From: Primula veris
Lineage: Eukaryota; Streptophyta; Magnoliopsida; Ericales; Primulaceae
Assembly (NCBI GenBank): GCA_963682055.1
Contig: OY821749.1
Span: forward strand, 32,991,631 to 33,055,630
Length of the DNA: 64,000 nt
Direction of reading: 5' to 3'
A program made the translations under genes and the position numbers. Under the pieces are notes generated by a model that was not told where the DNA came from, made no database searches, and worked only from the letters and a program-made list of their open reading frames with translations. Shown here piece after piece: positions 55,423 through 64,000 of the stretch (positions are counted from its first letter, which is position 1; every line of letters begins with the position of its first letter).

Positions 55423-58228
55423 CTTAGAAAGAAAAAAGAGATTAGCGCAATTTTCATCTGAAATTGAGATTATGGACTCGATATCCGTGAGAGACAATCT
55501 TTCTAACTGATGAAATTCGAGTTCTTTTGCCCCTTTGCAGAAGCATACGAGAGATTCACCACCGATCTCCAAATCAACTAATTTAGGGAACTGTAACTTG
55601 CTGGTTGAGTCTTTTTCTCTTCCCTCCCAAAAAAATACCGCTTCCATTTTTTCACAGTCAGAAACATGAAGTTTTTCAAGATGCAGAATATCTAACGCAT
55701 TTGACAGCAAAAAGATATTCTTCAGCAGTCTACATTTGAGCACGACAAGTTTTTTTAACTTTGCTATATTCCCGTCCACGAGTGGGCCATTAATTATCTG
55801 CTGCAAATTGTTTAGACTATCGAGTGTTAACGACTCCATCTTAGAAACTAAACACGGTGTTTTTGTAGAATCTGTCGCATCGGCTAGATATTCTGGAGTT
55901 TCTGTGTCCCGAATTTCCAAACATCTGATAATTTGAGATGTCCTCTGTACTAGCTCATACACCAAACGTTTCGTTGTCATTCCCGTTAGCAGTAACACCT
56001 CCGCGTTGTATACAAGAAAATTGAACTCTTTATCCAAATCTACGTCATTGATTGATAATATCCTTACAAAGTTTTGAGAGTAATAAGTATAATCTTTGAT
56101 GTCTCGGTAATGTCCTATATGGATTTTGTACTTCTTCAGGTCCCTAAACACTGGAGTTCTCGGTAAAAATCCAGGATCCGGTATCACAATATGAAAAATA
56201 CGCAGATTGGACAAAGACTCAAATTCTCTACGGACTGCAATTCTGCCTTCTTCTGTTTCATCTTCTCCCCAATCAATATTAAGTACTCCCAGGTACAATT
56301 CCTCCAGACTGCTTAGACCTGAGATGATTCCAGGTGGGGCTTTTTTCAAACTATCACAATCCGACATATCCAACAGCCTTAATTTAGACAATTGACCAAT
56401 TTCGTTGGGCAATTTCCCAATAAATCGATCTGCAATGTAGAGGATTTCCAAATTCTGTAAATACTTAATTGTTGAGTAGCTCTCCAACTTACAATTTCTG
56501 AGACGCAATGTATGCAAGCTTGTAAGATATTGGAGTGATGAGGGGAGTTTTAGAACTCTATAACTACTGTAAACAAAGTAACCTATATCAACAACTGTCA
56601 GGGATCTGTACGTTTGTGTTGTTGCATAGTAAAAGCTTCAGTCTGGGGAATTGTAATAATGGCAGAAGCTCCTCATTTTCCTGTGATATAACTGAAATCC
56701 AAGTGCAATGCTCTACAAAGCTCTCCTCTACTGATGCCTCCAAAGTAAGTCCATTCTCTATTACTAATGAACCTTTCTCGGTGTAAGCAATGGATTTTGA
56801 TACATCACGAACGACATCGTGAATTTTGATCCATCGTGAACGACGTCGTGAATGATTGTAACCAGTTGACTCTATCGATAATAAGCAACGAGATTGTAGG
56901 TGTTCAACTAATGCAAAAACTCTGTCTCTTGCTGCTTCAACTCTGTTGATTCCTCTGAACAACCGTAATCCCCATCCCATATCGACCAAGCTTTCGACAG
57001 GGATACGAGAATCTTCTTTGAACAGGCTGCAAAGAAGAAATAACGACTTGGTTTCCTCGTCGCCTAAGTGATCATAACTCAGCCTTATGGACTCGTATAC
57101 TTTTTGTTGCGTTCCTGATATTGTTCTTAATTTTAATAAAGTATCGTTCCAAGCATGTTCACTTTTTCCAAGAAGTGCACTTCCTAAAACTACCAAGGCC
57201 AGAGGAAGACCTGCACATTCATTCACAATTTGTCGGGCTACATATACCAATTCGGAATTGTCATCCAGGAAATTTCTTATCTTCTCAGTGAAAAGCTTCC
57301 ACGATTCACTGTGTGTTAAGGGATCAAGCAACAACTCGTGTCTTCTACTCATGAAATCCATCCATAGGCCTTGAATTCTTGAGGTGAAAACAATTTTGCA
57401 CTTACTTTGACCATCTTGCAAAGTAATACCTAGGGATTGAAGATCAAACTGCTCCCAAACGTCATCCACTATAATCAAAACTTTCCTGCCGTCTAGTCTT
57501 TGATTTAAACGACTAGCTCTTAAAACCGGATTATTTTCCTCAAGTCTTAGACCCAACATTTCTGCAATATCTCTCTGTACATTTATCATTTCTGCCCTTT
57601 GGCTCACAACTGTCATGGCATAGTCATCAAACATATTTTCTTGCTTCACCCTTTTGAAAACTTTTTCCACCATTGTTGTCTTACCCATCCCTGCCATCCC
57701 ACATATTCCAATTATGTTAATATCTTCATCCCTCAAGCTCTCAATAATCTTACTGAGAATCAACTCTCGAGAATCAGAATATGTGGATGTAGAACCCATG
57801 AATAGAATGGGAGGTGCTGGTAATGATACTTTTGGAAAATTTCCTTCTTGTTGCAGCTCAATGATGTCTCTAGTTCTCTTATTTGCCCTCCGGCTAAGAA
57901 CATAACGTGACTTCAAATTTAAACACCAATTGTTAAAACACCCTTTCGGAAATCGAGCCTTCTCTTCAACAATGCTCTGTGCCTTGTCGTCAAGCGAATC
58001 CACATCTTTTAACCAGGTTTCAACATCATTCAAAATAGTGTCCACATTATTTCTAGCAACTGTCACTTCTTCTTCAACATTGTTTTTCAAATTTCGCAGT
58101 TTCTCTAGTTCTTTTTTAAGAGTCTCAACATTTCCTGTAAATTTAAATAAGTAACCGAACTGTCGTCCTATTGGAGCAATCAGGAGTCCACTAACTTTCC
58201 CCAAAATATCAATAGCGGTTTCTGCCAT

Positions 58229-58607
58229 TCTAAAAGCCTCCTTTCTCTTTAGATCCTTTTCCTGCCTTTACATTTTCAAATTGAAGAATAAAAATCATAA
58301 AATGTTTATCAGATCTAACTAGAAGACTAACAAGGATAAGCTAACAACAAAATGTTTGTATTAATGGGGAATTTTGTTATTCAGGGGTTTGAATTTCATA
58401 AATGAATCGTCAAATCAATATAATGGGAAAAGACAGAGCAATAAACGCATGAGAACAACACAATCACGCGACGCGACGCGAATGCTATCACTGGTAAATA
58501 TAATTTAAAATTGTTTCTAACAAAATTTAAGGATAAAATATACATTTTTACCATTAAAAAAACATTTATCAGGAGTAAATAAGCAAAATAACAAGAATAC
58601 ATATATA
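58229..58607 (-). promoter_or_regulatory. 5' flank of NLR3
   Basis: It matches NLR1 upstream sequence, including a cacgcgacgcgacgcgaatgc segment (58466-58486) with one more cgacg repeat than NLR1. At 58603-58607 (atata) it is interrupted by a solo LTR. Confidence 0.5.
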
Positions 58608-59228
58608 TGTTGGTGATTTTAGTATCATCAATGTATTTTAGTAGTAATGTGATTTATTATAGGCCGATGCAATAATGCGTTAAACTCGGAAACGAGTTAG
58701 GGAAGTGCGGAGTGCACGCTCGTCGAGCCAACGTATAATTGAATATGAATAATTGAAACGGGGTTCCAAGGGGCAGAGCCCCTGGCGGGTTCCAAGGGGC
58801 AGAGCCCCTGGCGGGGTCCTAGGGGCAGAGCCCCTGGCGGGGTCCAAGGGGCGAGAGCCCCTGGCTGGGGTCCCACATGAAAATTTTTCCGAACAGTTGC
58901 TTCCTTTCCGGAAAATTTTGAATAGTTGGACCATTTCCCAACCGATATAACCGGTTTTTCCGAACAGTTGCTTGCTTTCAGTTTCGGTTATTGATCTCCT
59001 ATATAAGAAGTCATTTGGCCTCGGTTTTGTATACAGAAACATATAAGAAAATTCTCTCTACATTTCCTAATCTATTCTCCTTGCCAGAAACAGATTGTTC
59101 TCCAAGAATTATCCCCACAAAGATTTCGTGAACCCAGGCAATAATAGGGTCGAAATACTTTGTTCGGAAAATGTACGAACACGATTCTTCGAAGTTATCC
59201 AGGATTATCATACCCTAAATTTCTAACA
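58608..59228 (-). mobile_element. Copia-type solo LTR (621 bp) with ATATA target duplication
   Basis: TGTTGG...TCTAACA, flanked by atata on both sides (58603-58607 and 59229-59233). The sequence around it matches NLR1 far-upstream sequence, where the LTR is absent. It contains four or five tandem copies of a ggggcagagcccctggcggg unit (58760-58870), seen in LTRs of several plant copia elements. The strand call is uncertain. The open frames here (58680-59042, 58753-58950) are LTR shadows. Confidence 0.8.
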
Positions 59229-59233
59229 ATATA

Positions 59234-59647
59234 TATATAGTGCAAAATAACAAGAGAATATATATATATATTGGGAAAGAAAGAAAGACTTGGAACTTAC
59301 AAATTAGGAACTGAGAAGAATCCAGACCAAACACAGAAAACACTCACTAATATTTTGTTATACACCAATTAAATTTTATTATTCTGGGCTTTGAATTTCA
59401 GAAATAAATCGTCAATCAATATAATATAATGGGGGAAAGAGTGAATAAGGAAAAGTAATGGGAAAAGACAGAGCAATCAATATATGGAAATGAAGCTACA
59501 AATAAAAGACCAAAGAGTGAGTGTCTGATAATCTTCGAATGGGGTCCACTGGACGAATATTAGCTCAATAATGGAATAAACATTTATTTAGTACTACATC
59601 AATCTTTACTTTTTTACTATTAATTATGTTTAGACTACAACTTTTCA
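59234..59647. repeat. Partial third copy of the duplicated block
   Basis: It matches 29685-30078 and 37010-37397 (gggaaagaaagaaagacttg through agactacaacttttca). It then continues caatttagctatttgg, without the TTCGG insertion found in the other copies, so it shows the older state. Confidence 0.8.
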
Positions 59648-61146
59648 CAATTTAGCTATTTGGATGTATCCAAAAATCCTGATTCCTTTTATTAAATAAA
59701 TGGGATTTGGTGTTAACTTTGTGTTTTGTACTATTATGTAATATACTGTATATTTAAAAGTTAATCGTGCAGACACGCACTATAATCTTTACAGTATGAA
59801 CTTATAATCTTTGCAATAATCTTTACAGTATGAACTTTATTGCTTATGTATTGGTAAGTTTAGTAGGTTTGCTATAAATCATATGATACAGCATTTTAAA
59901 TGCCTCGTTATATCTATTTCACAGCAGGGATTTATGCACAGGCGTATCTCAATCCCTTTGAGAGCACACTCATTTGAGAGCATTCGTAATATATAGCGAA
60001 AAGTAAAAGTATAAAGCTAAAAACTAAAGAAGAAGTTCTTCTGAATAGAAGCGTTTGTATATGTTCGACCTCTTTTGACTGCGACTCTATTAATCTCGGG
60101 GGAAAATCTGGACTCAACTATGAGCCGGTTAATTAGTGAAGTTCGCATTCACAATCCGGTTAGGATTGGACACACTTTATGTCATCTCCCCGTGGTATAA
60201 TAAAAGCACTTCAACATCATTGGCAGTTCTATCACAAGTAGTCGGGTGGTTGCGTTTCATGGGGCCAAATGCATCATTTGTGGACTCGGTAGGACTTTCA
60301 GTCATTAAATGATGCAACCAAACAAGGTCTGCTAATATGAAAAGCGAGATGTGGAGTTGCAGCGATTAGTAAGAAACTGCAGCTCTGGGATTCCTTATTC
60401 TTGGTCGTTCGATTGAAAAAGGACTGCCTTAGATCTGTTGAAATTCAAGATGGATGAGTTCAATGTTTTTTCTTGAGCTTATCTCCAAAAATCCGATGAA
60501 CAAAGGATAATTGCAGCCCTTGCAATTTGTTGATAATTTCAGCAATTCCATATCTGGTGTCCGGCAAAGTGACCCGTATCCAGTGTCTGCAAAATGACTG
60601 CACTTTATCAACCTCTTTATTAATATATAGTATACAACAACATTGATAAATGAAATTCAATATTTGGTACCAACATATACTATCACGTTTGTTTGTAACC
60701 ACAAAGCTGGGAACCGGTTGTGTCCATTTGATGTTGCGGTTGAGGACCGGTTTTAAAGTTTGACTAATTTACCCACATTGGTGGCTAGCCAACCATTCTT
60801 CAGTCCGTCACCCAAGTCGATCATCTTGCTTGGGTGACCCAAAGACCCACTCCGTTGATTGTTAGTAAAATTGTGATTGACTGAGATAAATATCCCGATT
60901 CTTAGTAATGCCGTAGTGAACACTTAAATCGAAACGAGTAAAAAATTATGAACCAAAGAACCAACCCTTAGCCACATCGAAAAGCAATTAAGGCTTAATC
61001 TATGTTCCGATAAATTCTTTGGTTCTAATATAAGTACTTAGTTCAGTTTTCATTCTAATCATGAGCACACTCGTTCCTTAGGTTGTTATTCAAGATTTAA
61101 ATTACGTAAAAAGTGTTAATTTGATAAATACTTCTCTGCTAGCTTT
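59648..61146. other. Non-coding stretch, nothing recognised
   Basis: No supported gene. Positions 60120-60420 and 60690-60860 are less AT-rich than their surroundings (ccggttaggattggacac; aaccggttgtgtccatttg) and look like decayed element sequence. The open frames at 59932-60117 and 60429-60702 show no family features. Confidence 0.45.
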
Positions 61147-61357
61147 AGGGTTCGTTTGGTAACATATTTTTGTAGCAGAATTTTGGATTTTAGATTTTAA
61201 AAATATGTGGGTGTTTGGCAAGGTGGATTTTTTAACTTCTGAAAATCAGATTTTTAGGCTGAAAAAGCTAAAAAATCCAGAATTTTAAAATCTTGCTTTT
61301 CAGTGGATTTTTAAAATCTGATTTTTGACCAAAAAATCTGTTATCAAACGGACCCTT
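61147..61357. mobile_element. MITE with AGGGTTCGTTTGGTAACA-type TIRs (about 211 bp)
   Basis: Left end agggttcgtttggtaaca, right end tgttatcaaacggaccctt: inverted with two mismatches. The centre has its own inverted structure (aatctgattttt / aaaaatcagatt types). Long-TIR elements with this terminal sequence are common in plants and usually hAT-related. I could not settle the target duplication. Confidence 0.7.
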
Positions 61358-61949
61358 AGTAGGAACTGGAAAGCAGGGGTGTGGGTTGTAAGGTGCTTTA
61401 TGAATTATATATGTAAGGTGTTTGATGAAGGTTAATTTATGTATATGAAAAGAAAAAGGTGTGGCAATATGAGGTAATGAAGGTGCCTTGAAGAAGAAAG
61501 AAGTGTGATTTACAAGTTTAATAGCATATGCGATGTGAATGAACAAGCTTGGTTTTCATCTTTCCAATAAGATTGCTTGGGTTTATTCCATGTTTGTTTA
61601 AGAAAAATACAAATGTCGTGTGGCCCTATAGAAAACATTTAAGATTCAGGATTCACTTTAAATGATATCCAGAATTTGATGTTATGAACATGTGCATGTT
61701 GGTTTGTTTCCCATAGAGGTCGATCAAGATTATAGCAATTTTACTGTAGTGTACCTTTAGGCTTAGCTTATTTTTATCTTAGACTTTTATAAACCACTGT
61801 GAACTTATATTTCACTAGTAGTTGTTGTTATAGTAGTTGGACTTGAACCGATGTTTTGTACTAGTATCTACTGCTAATGTCTCGGTAGCCATCATGTAAA
61901 ACTTCATTAGCTTTTGTAAGCTGCATTCTGGATGCCTTGTTTATCTAAT
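61358..61949 (+). other. Diverged relic of a UBL 5' flank
   Basis: Positions 61440-61760 align loosely with the UBL upstream block: aaaaggtgtggcaatatgaggta against aaaaggaaaggtaataaggg, catatgcgatgtgaatg against cttatgtgatgtgaatg, then gtttgtttcccatag. No PB1-like exon follows. This suggests an older, deleted family member. Alignment by eye only. Confidence 0.4.
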
Positions 61950-62216
61950 TTTTAGTAATGCAATATGTCAATTCTCGGTGTCCATCTCTTTAAATGTTTG
62001 AGAACCTTGTTTGCTGTACAGTAGAAGAATATGGGAAGAGGGTGAAAGATCAGATCATGACTTTCTTTTCCCCTGATTTTTATAACAGAATATCAAAAAC
62101 TCCCATTGTTAACGTAAATAGATTGAGTTTTTCCAGCTGAAGGAAATTGCTTTAGAGCTCCAAAAAGTTACATATTTGTCAAGTGTTTCAGCATAGAACT
62201 GCCGATGAAACGCATC
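61950..62216 (+). repeat. 267-bp segment, partner of 4613-4879
   Basis: Colinear with 4613-4879. Here the sequence continues past cgcatc into gcaagcttacgg, not into copia sequence, so this copy shows the host sequence without the insertion. Confidence 0.85.
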
Positions 62217-62514
62217 GCAAGCTTACGGATAATTTTTAAAGGTTTACTTGCTGAGAATGTTTTGTACTTGCTGAGAAACCAAAAATCACAATTATTTTAT
62301 CAAACAGGCCAAAAGTTTTGTACTTGCTGAGAATGTTCGAATCGGTCCACTGGGCGAATATTCCCAAAATAATGTGATTAACAATTTTGCATAACATCAT
62401 TCTATAATATTTTAGTACTAATTTGGTTAGACTACATTTTCACAATTTATTAATTTAGCTATTTGTATATATCCAAATAATTAAGGAGACACGATAGAGA
62501 TTCGAACCAGAGAC
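62217..62514. other. Mosaic spacer
   Basis: Short pieces shared with other places: aaaaatcacaattattttat (also at 43805) and a fragment of NLR-upstream sequence (tccactgggcgaatatt). No gene. Confidence 0.5.
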
Positions 62515-63889
62515 GTGCACGCTTGAGCTAAAATGGAAAAATTACTTTTTTAAAAAGAAACTAGTATTAAAAAAAGAAAGAAAAAAAAGAGAGCATAGAG
62601 ATAGAGAGAAAAAGGCAGGCCGTTGACTTGAATAGTTCTTTACACAACAATTTAAAAAAGGAAATATTCATCATTTGCCATCGGATAACAGGTAGTATAT
62701 GATTTATTTGTTTATCATCTGCCATCTAGACAGTATACTTATTTTTCTACTTTTTTATTTTGAAATTTTTGTTATTTAATTATTTCTACTAAACATATTT
62801 TATTAAATGTTTTGAATATATAAATGTGGAAATGGTAATTTTGTAATTTATTTGATAGGTAAAGAGCATAAACGTAATAATACATTAAAACGGTGATGAT
62901 GTCACAAATTTGGACGAAATTGTCTCAAAGTAGATCAACTATTAATGTTCAGGTACTAAATTGGTTTTCGTGAAACCTCAAGTTAGTAATCGTTACTTGC
63001 ACAAACTCCAGGATAGTAATCGGGTATTAACCTCCTTTTCTTTGTATGTAATTATGTATAAGCACCAAAGTTAACTCAAAGTTACAATTGATGACTATAT
63101 TTTTATGGTTGATGTCATGGGATTTATTTTTTTACATTCAGGCTTTGTGCAATACATTTACAGGAAAACTGTATACTTTTGATAAAATAATTGATGACAA
63201 TAAAAGTTCTTGATAAAAAGTTCCACAGCTAGTCTAGCTTTAGAAGGAAACAAGAGTTTAGATTTTAAGGTGCTTAATGGAATTACATTTAAGTTGCTTG
63301 ATGATCTTTTCAAATATACGAAAAGGAAAGGTAATAAGGGTTTTAAATTTCTTGAAGGAAACAGAAGGTTAAATTATTAGTGTGACTACTTATGTGATGT
63401 GAATGCTCTGTTTTCTTCCAGTTTCTTTTAATGATGGTTACTAAAATTGCTCTAATGCTTACTAAGTTATGTTTGTGACATCCAAAAGCAATTATGACTT
63501 GGGATTTACATGATTAATCAAATTCAGATTTTGATGATATGAAGGATGTCTTGGTTGTTTTGTTTCTCATGGTATGATGTTTGATTTACTTAAAACACTC
63601 TTTCCTATTGTTTTTCTATACTTTTCAAGAAAATTATACATATTTTATTACTGAGTTATTAAAAATAGAGCTAGAGCCAAATCGTAGCAGTTTTACTTTA
63701 ATCCTTAGCTTCAACTAATAATTTATCTTCAGTTTTCTCATACACTAAAAAAATCTGACTACATCAATGATTACACTAGATATACATTTGATGCAATAAC
63801 CTCTACAAGATTGAACTATCAGTAGCATTATGAGTATGCTAAAAGAAGAAGCTTGTCGTTAATTTGTAGCTTATGATTGATGCAGAATT
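62515..63889 (+). repeat. 5' flank block of UBL copy D
   Basis: Partner of 43851-45228. It contains a single copy of the 536-bp region that is doubled before copy B, and no copia LTR. It ends in the leader acceptor attgatgcag. Confidence 0.85.
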
Positions 63890-64000
63890 ATGAGTAGAAA
63901 GAGCATTCCTTTACTATGCTATTGGGATGGGAGAATTTCCCGTGGCTCACAAGGTATTACATATGAAAATGCAATTCCAAAGGCCATTAAGGTTGATCCT
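63890..64000 (+). CDS. UBL copy D: 5' end of PB1-like exon 1, cut by window end
   Basis: 37 codons are visible. They are identical in protein to copy B over this stretch, including KVDP where copies A and C have KVNR or KVDR. Whether exons 2 and 3 follow cannot be seen here. On sequence it is the nearest relative of copy B, so it may be a second complete copy. Confidence 0.75.
   Translation, partial: MSRKSIPLLCYWDGRISRGSQGITYENAIPKAIKVDP

Larger units (their letters stand above)
53132..58228 (-). pseudogene. NLR3: CC-NB-ARC-LRR pseudogene with duplicated LRR exon
   Basis: Exon 1 is 58228-55423, exon 2a is 54972-54370 (201 codons) and exon 2b is 53722-53132 (197 codons). The coiled coil and NB-ARC are intact: GMAGMGKTT, LIIVDDVW, CAGLPLAL, RNBS-D LFLLCSLF and IHD. 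The exon 1 frame breaks at 56595/56596, where 29 bp present in NLR1 and NLR2 is missing. The protein stops at 546 aa (VQIPDSC) just as the LRRs begin. The LRR frame resumes at 56517-55423. Exons 2a and 2b are related LRR exons, and both have intact acceptors and AAG|GTATAC donors. The exon 3 and acidic-tail equivalents are lost to an LTR fragment (51968-52664). It is more diverged from NLR1 than NLR2 is (for example VARQIVNECAG). Confidence 0.86.

Noticed and set aside
58753..59042. Frames with PARGSRPLDPARGSAP-type repeats
   Set aside because: Translations of the ggggcagagcccctggcggg tandem array in a solo LTR.

Overview
This is a plant nuclear window, almost certainly from a eudicot. It is strongly AT-rich, its genes are split by short GT-AG introns, and it carries coiled-coil NB-ARC LRR (CNL) resistance genes, fragments of an IQD calmodulin-binding gene and a purple acid phosphatase gene, Ty1/copia and Gypsy-like LTR elements, MITEs and a LINE remnant. 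I cannot name the species. All gene models are my own reading of splice sites and frames.

Layout. Positions 1-900 are two minisatellites. Positions 2132-12376 hold two copies (A and B) of an unusual small gene family, separated by a truncated copia element (4880-8448). Copies C (45229) and D (63890, cut by the window end) lie further right. Copy B is complete in three phase-0 exons and encodes 209 aa: an N-terminal PB1-like domain of the type found at the start of MuDR/MULE transposases, then a SUMO-like beta-grasp domain that ends without a di-glycine. A and C have lost their 3' exons.

Positions 16297-27275 hold an apparently intact four-exon CNL gene on the minus strand (NLR1, predicted 1,355 aa). 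Its first intron contains a 5,292-bp LTR retrotransposon with a GATAG target-site duplication and nearly identical LTRs, in the same orientation as the gene. Two further CNL copies on the same strand are pseudogenes. NLR2 (47025-51441) has an 89-bp frameshifting deletion and lacks its 3' exons. NLR3 (53132-58228) has a 29-bp frameshifting deletion, a duplicated LRR exon and a 3' end replaced by an LTR fragment.

Positions 28-43 kb are a mosaic: a 2.19-kb direct duplication (28725-30913 and 36043-38229), LTR pieces, the 5' end of an IQD gene, scattered exons of a PAP16-like phosphatase and a LINE RNase H relic. Shared breakpoints, such as the junction of UBL copy C with NLR2 near 46565, suggest that the CNL genes and the ubiquitin-like genes were duplicated and broken together as a mixed cluster.

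Functional picture. NLR1 is the best candidate for a working immune receptor. UBL copy B is the best candidate for a working member of a little-described PB1-like/SUMO-like family. Most of the rest is duplicated or decayed. I found no tRNA, rRNA or CRISPR sequence.
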